Below, one piece after another: positions 36,606-44,156 of a stretch of 64,000 nucleotides of DNA. Origin of the DNA: Methylocystis hirsuta (GTDB taxonomy: Bacteria; Pseudomonadota; Alphaproteobacteria; Rhizobiales; Beijerinckiaceae); assembly GCF_003722355.1 (NCBI RefSeq), contig NZ_QWDD01000003.1, positions 196,029 through 260,028 on the forward strand. Reading direction: 5' to 3'. A model generated the notes under the pieces. That model made no database searches and was not told the DNA's origin. It saw only the letters and a list, made by a program, of their open reading frames with translations. Each line of letters opens with the position of its first letter. Within the stretch, counting starts at the first letter, position 1. Both the position numbers and the translations under genes were made by a program.

Positions 36606-36887
36606 CTAAAAGGTAGGAGCCCCCAGCCCGACACCGCCCTCGCCCTGTTCGCTGTCGTAACGGCCTGGCGCCGCGCAGCCATAGGCCGGACCGACCATGT
36701 CCATACTGTACCCGAAAGCGTAGGTTGTGGGCCCCATGTATTCGTAAAGGGTGCCCCCCCGGTGAGAATGCCAGCCGTAGTGCCGCTTCGTCTGGTAACG
36801 GGCATCAGCCACACTTGAGTAACCAACTCCCGCGCAAGTCACGACGGCAGCCGCCAGAGCCAAGGTCTTGATGCGCTTCGAGGCCAT
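36606..36887 (-). CDS. Small secreted protein of unknown function
   Basis: A 93-residue protein with an AGGAGG-type ribosome-binding site 6-8 bases before ATG 36887. Signal peptide MASKRIKTLALAAAVVTCAG ends near residue 28, followed by a Tyr/Gly/His-rich mature part (RYQTKRHYGWHSHRGGTLYE, YMGPTTYAFGYSMDMVGPAYG) and a Gly-rich tail. It resembles other small Gly/Tyr-rich exported proteins in style, including those ending WVWVCR, but lacks that motif. Isolated between IS110 debris and a long intergenic region. Confidence 0.6.
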   Translation of the reverse strand: MASKRIKTLALAAAVVTCAGVGYSSVADARYQTKRHYGWHSHRGGTLYEYMGPTTYAFGYSMDMVGPAYGCAAPGRYDSEQGEGGVGLGAPTF

Positions 36888-37271
36888 GCCTTCCTCCTAA
36901 TAAGAATATCTCGCGATGGGCGCAGTGCCGAAAGCCGGCGATTCCCCTCTCTTGGGCGCTACAGTCGGGGATTCGACGTTAATGTCGAGAAGGGGAGGTA
37001 ACTTGGAGTGAAAGCAACTTTGTCAAGCGAGGCGACAGGAAGCCCTGAGCCCCGCGCAACCCCATATGCGGCTGCGGTCGGCGAGCGACCGGCGACATCC
37101 CACGGCTTCCGAGAGGACCGTCAAATTAAGCTGACCTTGAGGTGAGAAGTTCGCGGGCTGACTCTGCGCTCACAGGCGACGCGCCAAGATCGAGCGAAGC
37201 GCAAGCGTCTACGACGACTATTTTGCGGGTCGCCGACACGCCCTCAGAATGCTCGTTTCGCCGAACCAACC
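36888..37271. other. Intergenic region without a gene
   Basis: No convincing frame. The region holds the promoter side of the small secreted gene. A GC-rich part (37040-37120) may fold, but no known RNA family was recognised. Confidence 0.4.
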
Positions 37272-38246
37272 TCAACCCCTGGAACCATCGTCGAGATAGG
37301 CGGGGATGATCGCTGCGATTGGCTGCGGCGCGACTCCAAGTCCTTCCAGCGTCATTCCCGCCGCTTTCGCTTCATCCGAAACGACGTTGTCACGGCGGAG
37401 CAATCCGACCTGATCAGTCGTCATGGATAGCATTTTCGGGAACAGTCCGAGGGACAACTTACCCGCGATTTGCGTGACACCGGCCATGAGCTTCCCGGTC
37501 TCGAAGCCGAGCGAGATGATATAGCGACGTCGCCTCGTAACATCACAGACATACTGAACCAGTTCGCGAAATGTCTTCACCTCGGGTCCACCCAGTTCGT
37601 AGGTTGCTCCAGGCGTCGCCTTTCCATCCAAGGCGTGAACTATCGCCTGCGCGATGTCGTCCACGAAAACAGGTTGGAATCGCGTGCTTGCGCCGACCAA
37701 AGGCAGGATCGGCATAAGGCGCGCCATGGCCGCGAAACGGTTGAAAAAATCGTCCTCCGGACCGAATACGATCGACGGCCGAAAGATAATGGCTTGCGGC
37801 ACGAGTTCATGCACCGCCGCCTCACCCTCGGGCTTGCTGCGGGCGTAACCGGAAGGAGAGTTCTTACGTGCGCCGATCGCCGATATGTGAATGAAGCGCG
37901 TTATGCCTGCTTCTTTGACTGCTTCGGCGACGGCGCGCGCCCCCCGCGACTGAATATCGGCGAATGTCTGATCGTCACTTTCGGTCAGGATGCCAACGAG
38001 ATTGACTGCGGCGTCGACGCCCTCGAGCGCGGCGGCGATTGTTCGCGCATCGCGCAAATTAGCCTGAATTAACTCGATCTGGCCCGGCTTCCCGTCCGAC
38101 TGCAGATGAACGGCGAGTTCGGGTCGCCGGCATGCGATCTTGACGCGCCAACCGTTGTGGATCAGCGCCCGGACGACATGTCGTCCGATAAAGCCGGATC
38201 CGCCAAACACGGTCACCAGTCCCTTTCGCGTTTGATTATCATTCAT
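37272..38246 (-). CDS. NAD(P)-dependent epimerase, NDUFA9-like
   Basis: An SDR-type extended protein of about 324 residues related to the complex I assembly/NDUFA9 group. Motif VTVFGGSGFIGRHVVRALIH is the NAD(P)-binding GxxGxxG loop, followed by LIQANLRDARTIAAALEGVD, AAVNLVGILTES, and YARSKPEGEAAVHE with the Y-x-x-x-K catalytic pair. The RPSIVFGPEDDFFNRFAAMA block is characteristic of the NDUFA9-like subgroup. Two adjacent ATGs (38249, 38246) follow a GAGG site; the second gives the better spacing, and the longer frame up to 38327 is not used. In bacteria such genes often lie near respiratory or stress genes; here the neighbours are bacterioferritin and an Lrp-like protein. Confidence 0.88.
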   Translation of the reverse strand: MNDNQTRKGLVTVFGGSGFIGRHVVRALIHNGWRVKIACRRPELAVHLQSDGKPGQIELIQANLRDARTIAAALEGVDAAVNLVGILTESDDQTFADIQSRGARAVAEAVKEAGITRFIHISAIGARKNSPSGYARSKPEGEAAVHELVPQAIIFRPSIVFGPEDDFFNRFAAMARLMPILPLVGASTRFQPVFVDDIAQAIVHALDGKATPGATYELGGPEVKTFRELVQYVCDVTRRRRYIISLGFETGKLMAGVTQIAGKLSLGLFPKMLSMTTDQVGLLRRDNVVSDEAKAAGMTLEGLGVAPQPIAAIIPAYLDDGSRG

Positions 38247-38249
38247 CAT

Positions 38250-38881
38250 GAGCCTCGCAATTGCGATGGAAGCAGGCGTCGTGTGAGAACCCAAATCGCT
38301 GCTCGAGGCGATTGCGCCCGATAGCAAAACTCTTATTCGCCTGCGTGGCCGTCACAATGTCAGATAGGGGAGCGGTGGCGCGCGTCGTGGTCCCTTGAGG
38401 TTCCAGTGAGCCTGCTTTGTCAAAAACGCGAGATCAATCGCGTCCGCCAAGCCGGCGTTGAGAACTTCGATGGACGCCTTCTTCGCATTTGCCGACATGT
38501 CGTACTTGCTACGATGCGCTTTCATGTGGATGCTCGTCGGTGCTCTTACCTCATAACGCTAAGCTCGCAGACGCGAAGCGCAAGCTGCTCGATGCCACTT
38601 ATGACCACGCGCCGCACCATCTCCGAGTTCGACGCTTGGCAAATCGTCATCTTGGAAAACCGCATTGCCCTTGTGCAAGCCGCGCCCACGCGAACGGATC
38701 GCCGTTCTCGGCGCAACACAACGCTGAGCGCCGCAACCGGACCTGACGCGCTGATCGACCATTCTGTAACAACCTCGTTAGCCGCCGACGACTATACCTT
38801 TGGTGGTGTCGCTGAAGGAATATATATATATACGCTAGCTGGTGGGGATATCACTCGAGCTTCCGCCTGGTCTAGAGACAG
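38250..38881. other. Region without a recognised gene
   Basis: Plus-strand frames exist (for example 38406-39023) but none shows family features or good start signals, and one would overlap the Lrp-like gene on the opposite strand. An AT-rich (TA)5-type tract lies at 38820-38832. I see no feature to name. Confidence 0.4.
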
Positions 38882-39100
38882 TCAGGCGGAGGCAAGCAAT
38901 AGACTGGTCTCGCTTCTCGCGACTCCCTCGATTGTCCTGACGCTCGAAAGCAGCCGATCGAATTCCACCAAGTTTGCGACCTCGATTTCCGCGATCAGAT
39001 CGAAAGCGGCATCGGTGCTGTGATGCGCATGAATCTGCGGCAGTTCGTGGAGCGTTTGTCGCGCCATCATGTCGGGCGCCAGTTTAGTCAGAGTGCTCAC
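38882..39100 (-). CDS. Stand-alone Lrp/AsnC ligand-binding domain protein
   Basis: A 72-residue protein matching the effector-binding (RAM) domain of Lrp/AsnC regulators: a conserved HHSTDAAFDLIAEIEVANLV strand-helix block and VEFDRLLSSVRTIEGVARSE ending TSLLLAS. The helix-turn-helix domain is absent. Stand-alone RAM domains exist and bind amino acids, but truncation of a normal regulator cannot be excluded because the first 25 residues are atypical. The ribosome-binding region (GAGAGTAG before 39100) is reasonable. It lies between the epimerase and bacterioferritin genes on the same strand. Confidence 0.6.
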   Translation of the reverse strand: MSTLTKLAPDMMARQTLHELPQIHAHHSTDAAFDLIAEIEVANLVEFDRLLSSVRTIEGVARSETSLLLASA

Positions 39101-39206
39101 CGCTACTCTCTCCTAACGCGGACAGGAAAGTGATTGGATGGAGACGCACTCCTGCAGGTCAGAAGCTCCCTCGGCCGAATACGCTGGCGGCCTGAGAATA
39201 GGCTGA

Positions 39207-39680
39207 TCAATGACCGGAGAAAACGGAGACGTCCCCAGGCTTTCGCAGCATCTTGTTGACCTCGCCCTGATGCAGCTCCTCTGTATAGATCATCGTGCGC
39301 GCATATTCTTCCAACATCACCGACACACCTTCCACTTCCTTGAGTAGGTCACGGTAAAGCTGCAGCGCAGCTCCTTCGTGATCCAGGGACTCGCGCAGGA
39401 TATCGCCGATATCATGTTTGTGGGTTTCCAACAGCGGGCCAATTGCAAGCGATGGATGCCCGCCGAGGTGGGTGATCAACTCGCCGGCCTTGTGTGCATG
39501 AGCGAGAGATTCGTCTGCTTGTCCCCGCAACCAGGAAATGATGGGAAGCCGATTGTAGCCGAACACCATGAGGGAATAGTGCGTATAGCGCACCACTCCG
39601 GCCAGCTCACTTTCCATGATATGGTTGAGCATGGCGATGACCTTATCGTTTCCTTTCAACGCATTTTCTTTCTTGGTCAT
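39207..39680 (-). CDS. bfr: Bacterioferritin-type ferritin
   Basis: A 157-residue four-helix ferritin storing iron as ferric mineral and protecting against Fe(II) chemistry. Helix A contains MESELAGVVRYTHYS (the E of the ferroxidase site), helix B has ADESLAHAHKAGELITHLGG with the E-x-x-H pair, and helices C and D include LLKEVEGVSVMLEEYARTMI and YTEELHQGEVNKML. The expected E, E, H and E, E, H ligands are present. Haem-binding Met at the dimer axis (M52 in E. coli Bfr) was not located with certainty, so a non-haem ferritin is also possible. Its start follows a GAGAG site. Confidence 0.88.
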   Translation of the reverse strand: MTKKENALKGNDKVIAMLNHIMESELAGVVRYTHYSLMVFGYNRLPIISWLRGQADESLAHAHKAGELITHLGGHPSLAIGPLLETHKHDIGDILRESLDHEGAALQLYRDLLKEVEGVSVMLEEYARTMIYTEELHQGEVNKMLRKPGDVSVFSGH

Positions 39681-40133
39681 GCCTCTCTCCTGATTTTAAA
39701 ATCGCGAAGTATGCCGCCTGAGGTTACTCACTATGGCTGACCCCTTAACGAAACGAACCGGGGGCTCCGCTCGAAGAGCAGCTTAGCACCGACCTACCGA
39801 TTCCGGCGAGCCTAGGCGCAGCGAATAGCTTGCAGCAAATGGGCCGCGGCACACCACGAGTTTCCATCGGTCTTGTTCTCAGCGCCTGCGCGAGAGCCGA
39901 TAGGCGCGACTGAGCCAGGGGGGCGCGCCGCTTCGCCCCGTCGTTATGGCGACCTCACCGCATCGCCAATCGTGGCGCTTTGCAGCGCGCCGCTGGTGCG
40001 GGTCGCCTCTTACGTTCCAGTTGGTCGGAGGCCCGATAACGGTCGCGTTGACGTGATTGAGAATAAGGTCGCCCGCGGTTGGCCCGCTTAGTCTGAAATT
40101 AGGTAGCCATGACGCAGGCTTCGCATCTTAAAG
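39681..40133. other. Intergenic region without a recognised gene
   Basis: Several short frames but none with homology or start signals. Probably contains the promoter of bfr on its left side (TTTTAAAATC before 39700). Confidence 0.4.
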
Positions 40134-40379
40134 TTAGCTCCTATATGTTTGTTTGGCGGGAAACAGAGGATTGGTCACGCGAGCGATTCTAAGGCTCACG
40201 ATACCGACGGCGGATGGTAACCGCGCGACAAAAGACGGGCCCAATGCGGAAGTTGAGCTACTGCCTGTCGCGAATTCCGAATATCCCCAAAAGGGGTCTA
40301 AGCACCGCAATGCAGGCAATGTGATGAGCGAAATAGAGAAATTGCTTCGAGATATCCATACGCTCAGAGAGTCGATCCA

Positions 40380-40799
40380 AATTAGCCAGGGACAAGCGAT
40401 GCGATCAACCTTTGGGCGCGCGCGGGTAACCCAAACGGTGCGCCCCAACGCGTCGCGCGTCGGCAGTTTAGCCGCCGGCACGAGCGGCCCATTCGATTGC
40501 GCCCAGGCGATATGGCCTCCGATCAACACATCGGCGGAGTCGACGCCAGCGTGTCGCAGCCACGCGGCGACGGCTTCGCCGAGATCGTCGCCTTTCTGGT
40601 CAATGACGACGGCAGCGCGGCCGGCGAATTCGCTGGCCCATTCAGCAATGGAAGCGTGAGGGCGTCGCACTGCGCCGGGAACGAAGCGTGGATCGCTTTC
40701 CCATTCCTCGTCAGTCCGTACATCGATGAGCGCGGGACAATGCGGGACGCCGATCAGGCGCACGAGCTTATCAGGAGAGATGGCGTTGATTGACGACAT
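40380..40799 (-). pseudogene. Rhodanese-ChrB fusion protein, truncated
   Basis: The gene starts at ATG 40799 with an AAGGG site 8 bases before it. The first 110 residues are a rhodanese domain (PALIDVRTDEEWESDPRFVP, then GGHIAW), but the catalytic cysteine position is not evident (VVIDQKGDDLGEAVAAWLR has no CR(S/T)G motif). Then GRTVWVTRARPKVDRIACPW begins a ChrB/chromate-resistance domain, in which ARPK.DR(I/L)ACPWLI is the conserved signature. At about 40380 the similarity stops and the frame runs on to 40134 in unrelated sequence. A plus-strand frame with a different start (MSEIEKLLRDIHTLRESIQI at 40324) meets the break, so a deletion joined two genes. A 48-nt RNA-like leader and promoter lie just upstream. 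Confidence 0.75.
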
Positions 40800-40821
40800 G
40801 ATGCGCCCTTGGTGAAAAACC

Positions 40822-40869
40822 GGACGCGATTCTTGGGCATGTCGCCTCGTGGGGAGATCGCTTCCCCAT
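40822..40869 (-). ncRNA. 48-nt structured leader element, copy 1
   Basis: This stretch is identical base for base to 42243-42290. Read on the minus strand it begins ATGGGGAAGCGATCTCCCC: GGGGA pairs with TCCCC around the loop AGCGATC, and the loop bases GCGAT are complementary to ATCGC in the end segment (AAGAATCGCGTCC), so a pseudoknot is possible. A small second stem GGC-GACAT-GCC lies between. It is 8 nt downstream of a TTGACA-17-TGTAAC promoter, so the transcript should start at or near its first base. The rhodanese-ChrB start codon is 22 nt behind it. The family is not identified. Confidence 0.6.
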
Positions 40870-40877
40870 GCGCGAAG

Positions 40878-40906
40878 GTTACATCAGACCCGCACACGCG
40901 TGTCAA
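40878..40906 (-). promoter_or_regulatory. Sigma70-like promoter of the rhodanese-ChrB gene
   Basis: On the minus strand: -35 TTGACA (40906-40901), 17-base spacer, -10 TGTAAC (40883-40878). The predicted start falls at the beginning of the 48-nt leader. The same arrangement occurs at 42299-42327. Confidence 0.6.
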
Positions 40907-41041
40907 TAAGGGCTCGCCCAGAGCGAATATCGTGGCCGACACACGCGCGACTGACCCTTTGCGAGACGGCCCATTTTCCGACAGAGCGAACCGCACCGGG
41001 TTTGCGCGGTCGCGCCTTGAGCAACCCGCCCGAAAGCCAAC

Positions 41042-42022
41042 TCAACGCTTCACGGCGACGCCCTCGGGCGCCTTGGGAACGGAAATTGTCTTGGCCACTT
41101 CGTCCGTCGCCGTGTCGATGATCGAAAGCGTATTGGCTCCCGTGTTTGTTATGAGCAGCCAACGCCCTTCCCCGGCGAAACCGACGCCGTGACTGCCGGC
41201 GTCCGGGGCGATGGAAATTGTCTTGACGATCTGGTTTGTCACGAGATCGATCTTCTGCACCGTGCCTGCGCCGTCGTTGGCGACATAGGCGAATAACTGG
41301 TTTGGCGTCACCGTCACCTGCACGGGGCCAGCGCCGGTGGGGATGTCGGCGATGCGCTTTAAGGTCTCGCCGTCGATCACGGCGACGTGGTTGGCGGAAT
41401 GGCATGCGAAATAGATGCGCTTGCCGTCTTTGGTCGCGCCGGCGCCGAGCGGGCCTGCGCCGATGGCGATCCTGGCGATCGTCTTTCGTTTCGATCGCGA
41501 GAACACACTCGCGTCGCCGGAGCCGTAATTCGTAACGAAAACCTTGTCGCCCGAGACGAGGGCGAAATGCGGCATCGAACCGACCTTGACGATGCCGAAG
41601 GACTTCGCTGTCTCTGCATCGAAAATCTCAACCCGATCGTCGAATTCGTTCGTCACAAACGCCTCTTTCCCGTCGGGGCTGAAATAGGCGTGTCGAGGCC
41701 CCTTTCCGGTTTGGATCGTTTTGGCGACACTGTTTGATTCCGAGTCGATGATCGAGATGGTCCCCGCATTATTATTCGTCACCCAGGCCTGTTTCTGATC
41801 GGGCCGCAGCGCCACGTTGTGATTGTGGACTCCGACGGGGATCGTTCTTGCTGACGAGCCGGAGGCGAGGTCGATCGCCGTGACGACGCCGCCAAACCAG
41901 GAGGTGACATAGGCCGTTCCTTTCAAGGATGCGGGAGCTTGCGCCAACGCTGGCGACGCGCCGCAAGAGGCGAGAAGGATGAACACGGGTATCGCATTAT
42001 TTAGGAAGGTCGCGCGGGTCAT
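41042..42022 (-). CDS. Secreted YVTN beta-propeller protein
   Basis: From ATG 42022 (AGGAGG site 7 bases upstream; the ATG at 42028 is too close to it) the gene encodes 326 residues. Signal peptide (about 1-28, cleavage after ALAQ) and then a seven-bladed YVTN/NHL-type propeller with repeats such as AWVTNNNAGTISIIDSESN, AFVTNEFDDRVEIFDAETA, YVANDGAGTVQKIDLVTNQI and LLITNTGANTLSIIDTATDE. These exported propellers occur with cytochrome/quinoprotein or metal genes and mediate protein interactions; this one precedes a di-haem peroxidase on the same strand but 900 bases away. Function unknown. Confidence 0.88.
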   Translation of the reverse strand: MTRATFLNNAIPVFILLASCGASPALAQAPASLKGTAYVTSWFGGVVTAIDLASGSSARTIPVGVHNHNVALRPDQKQAWVTNNNAGTISIIDSESNSVAKTIQTGKGPRHAYFSPDGKEAFVTNEFDDRVEIFDAETAKSFGIVKVGSMPHFALVSGDKVFVTNYGSGDASVFSRSKRKTIARIAIGAGPLGAGATKDGKRIYFACHSANHVAVIDGETLKRIADIPTGAGPVQVTVTPNQLFAYVANDGAGTVQKIDLVTNQIVKTISIAPDAGSHGVGFAGEGRWLLITNTGANTLSIIDTATDEVAKTISVPKAPEGVAVKR

Positions 42023-42037
42023 GGGCATTCCTCCTTC

Positions 42038-42217
42038 TCAGCGTGCGTGACGAAGCGGGAATTGTGATCGGAAGATCGACAAGGCAATCGCCCGGAAAGG
42101 CGATGAGGCGCCGGCCGAGAAATTTCTGGCAGCACGGCAGGCGGCAAGGATCAGGCTCTCGAAGAACCATCTCCGCCGGGCGCACTCGCGAGGAAAGATT
42201 GAGGCATATATGGACAT
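42038..42217 (-). CDS. Small ORF between leader and propeller gene
   Basis: ATG 42217 with a GAGGGA ribosome-binding site 6-7 bases before it opens a 59-codon frame (begins MSIYASIFPRECARRRWFFE, ends FPLRHAR) that stops 15 bases before the propeller start. It contains no recognisable domain and is Arg/Ala/Ser-rich, so it may be a decayed gene, a leader peptide or a small protein. Its position between the 48-nt element and the propeller start makes it worth a look. Confidence 0.35.
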   Translation of the reverse strand: MSIYASIFPRECARRRWFFESLILAACRAARNFSAGASSPFRAIALSIFRSQFPLRHAR

Positions 42218-42242
42218 GCGGCGTCCCTCGCTTTGAAAAGCT

Positions 42243-42290
42243 GGACGCGATTCTTGGGCATGTCGCCTCGTGGGGAGATCGCTTCCCCAT
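42243..42290 (-). ncRNA. 48-nt structured leader element, copy 2
   Basis: Identical to 40822-40869 over all 48 bases, while the flanks differ. Same hairpin (GGGGA/TCCCC) and possible pseudoknot (GCGAT/ATCGC), same 8-nt distance to the upstream promoter. The next start codons on the transcript are the 59-codon ORF (42217) and the YVTN propeller gene (42022). Confidence 0.6.
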
Positions 42291-42298
42291 CTGAAAAA

Positions 42299-42327
42299 CT
42301 TACACCGAAAGGTCCCCCACGAGTCAA
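42299..42327 (-). promoter_or_regulatory. Sigma70-like promoter before leader copy 2
   Basis: On the minus strand: -35 TTGACT (42327-42322), 17-base spacer, -10 TGTAAG (42304-42299), then 8 bases to the 48-nt element. Matches the promoter at 40878-40906 in both boxes and spacing although the spacer sequence differs. Confidence 0.6.
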
Positions 42328-42980
42328 GGTAACTGTAAAACAAAAAGCGGCGGAAGCCTGCGTTTTCCGTTTGTGAACGTTCCAGGCCGGGATTTGCAAC
42401 GCCACCGCGCTCAAGTAGTCGGACATGCCCCGCCAAAGCTCGGCACGCCACGCTGTAGCCTGTCGCATTGAGCGCGGCAGATGCCCGACGCGGCCTCCAT
42501 AACGGGAAATCCCCGGAAGATCCTTCTTCAACGCTGAAGAGTGTGGAGAGAACACGATGACCCGAAGCTTCTGGGTGTGGCTGCATCGCTAGGCTGGTCC
42601 GAGCATGGCGGAATTTTTGATCCCCGTCGGACTAACCGGTAGGGGCAACGCACATGCCTGTCGCGATAGCATGCAAAACGCTATTTGGATTGCCGACCGG
42701 TGATCGTGCGGCGCTGCCGGTGAGTTGGGACACAGCGGAACGACGCGGCGATCGTCTTTATCAACCGGTGATGACGCCCACAAGAGCGACGCCCGGAGGA
42801 AACCAAAGGACCGTACTCGGGTCGTGAGCCCCGCAGCAATCGGAACGCGTGGGAAACCGGTGGCGGCCGCGAAAGAAAGCAGCGAATCCCTCAGCTTGCT
42901 GTCTCCGAGTGGCGCTGCTTGCGACTCGTTCCGGCCGATGAAGCGAGCGCAGCTACTTCTCTCGCTTGCCCTTCTCAGAA
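42328..42980. other. Intergenic region, one doubtful short ORF
   Basis: No family recognised. A plus-strand frame 42654-42827 (57 codons, MPVAIACKTLFGLPTGDRAA at the start) has an AGGGG site and could be a small gene or the remnant of one; its codon use looks coding-like but there is no homology to cite. Confidence 0.3.
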
Positions 42981-44057
42981 TTAAGGCGTAGGCGCGGAGA
43001 ACGCCCGCGACGTCAACACCGGCTCGGTGGCAAAATCTTTCGGCAAGTCGCCCGTCAAGCTGTTCAGAAGGGAAACCAGATCGCTAACTTCCCGATCCGT
43101 GAGTTCTTTGCCGAGTTGTACCTTGCCCATCACGTGCACCGCCTGCGGCAAGGTGGCGACGGAACCGTCATGAAAATACGGTGGGGTCATGGCCACGTTG
43201 CGCAGGCTTGGCGCCTTGAAGACGTACTTATCGGCGGGAGCCTTTGTTTCATTGAAACGCCCCTCGTCGATCGACTGGCTGCGGGTTTCCTTCCCGTAAT
43301 CTTCGAAAATTCCAAACTTTTGAAAGGCGGAGCCGCCGACCGCCACGCCGTTGTGACAAGATACGCATCCAATGTTGATGAACGTCTCTAACCCCCGCTG
43401 CGCCTGGGAGGAAAGAGCCTTGAGATCGCCATTGAGGTAAGCGTCGAATGGCGATGGAGTTGCGAGCGTGCGCTCGTAGGCGCCAATCGCCTTGCCCCAG
43501 TTCTCTGGCTTCACCGGATCCCGGTCATCCGGAAAAGTTTGCGCAAACTCGCCCGCATAGCCCAGCGTTTTGATCTTTCGAATTACCACTCCATAGTCGG
43601 GATTACCGAAACTGGCGTGTCCCACGAGCGACTTCATCGCCTGCTCCTCCACGTTTGCGCGATCGCCGATCCAGTGTTGCTTGAACTGGAGCGCGGCGTT
43701 GAGGACGGTTGGGGCGTTGCGGGCGTTCAGGCGATGTTCGGCGCCAATCGATTTGGCCAGGGCGTCGGTACCGTAGAGGCCCGGGCGATGGCAGGTCGAG
43801 CAACTCACGGTCCCGTCAACGGAAAGCCTTGGATCGAAAAACATCTTCCTGCCCAGCGCCACGCGAGCGGGAGTGGTCGGAAACTCCTTTGTCGCCATAT
43901 CTTGCGGGAGCGCTTCGAATAGCTGCCTGGCTCTTTGCCTCAAGCCCTGCCTCGCCTCTTGGGCCTCGGCCGTCATCGCGAGCAGAGCCGCCGCCACGGC
44001 GATGAGCCGCGCCAGCCCGGGCAATACATTTCTTGCTAGAGATCCGTGCGCGGGCAT
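42981..44057 (-). CDS. Di-haem cytochrome c peroxidase (MauG/CcpA type)
   Basis: A 358-residue periplasmic protein: basic N-terminus and a signal helix (LARLIAVAAALLAMTAEAQE), then two c-type haem sites CSTCH (about residue 90) and CVSCH (about residue 230). The N-terminal domain contains LGRKMFFDPRLSVDGTVSC and HRPGLYGTDALAKSIG; the C-terminal domain contains NIGCVSCHNGVAVGGSAFQK and APSLRNVAMTPPYFHDGSV, typical of the peroxidase/MauG superfamily. Such enzymes reduce H2O2 or oxidise protein partners. It sits on the same strand behind the OmpA-ATPase gene with 100 bases between them, so possible co-expression. Confidence 0.92.
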   Translation of the reverse strand: MPAHGSLARNVLPGLARLIAVAAALLAMTAEAQEARQGLRQRARQLFEALPQDMATKEFPTTPARVALGRKMFFDPRLSVDGTVSCSTCHRPGLYGTDALAKSIGAEHRLNARNAPTVLNAALQFKQHWIGDRANVEEQAMKSLVGHASFGNPDYGVVIRKIKTLGYAGEFAQTFPDDRDPVKPENWGKAIGAYERTLATPSPFDAYLNGDLKALSSQAQRGLETFINIGCVSCHNGVAVGGSAFQKFGIFEDYGKETRSQSIDEGRFNETKAPADKYVFKAPSLRNVAMTPPYFHDGSVATLPQAVHVMGKVQLGKELTDREVSDLVSLLNSLTGDLPKDFATEPVLTSRAFSAPTP

Positions 44058-44156
44058 TTTTGCATCCTAACGTCAGAGCCCAAGCAGAGCGATTTCTCTG
44101 CTCGCCGGCCTTTCTGTTTACGCCACCAGACACGAACGGTAGCCCATGTCCGCGTG

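Noticed and set aside
38406..39023. 205-codon plus-strand frame
   Set aside because: No family features or start signal and it overlaps the Lrp-like gene on the other strand.
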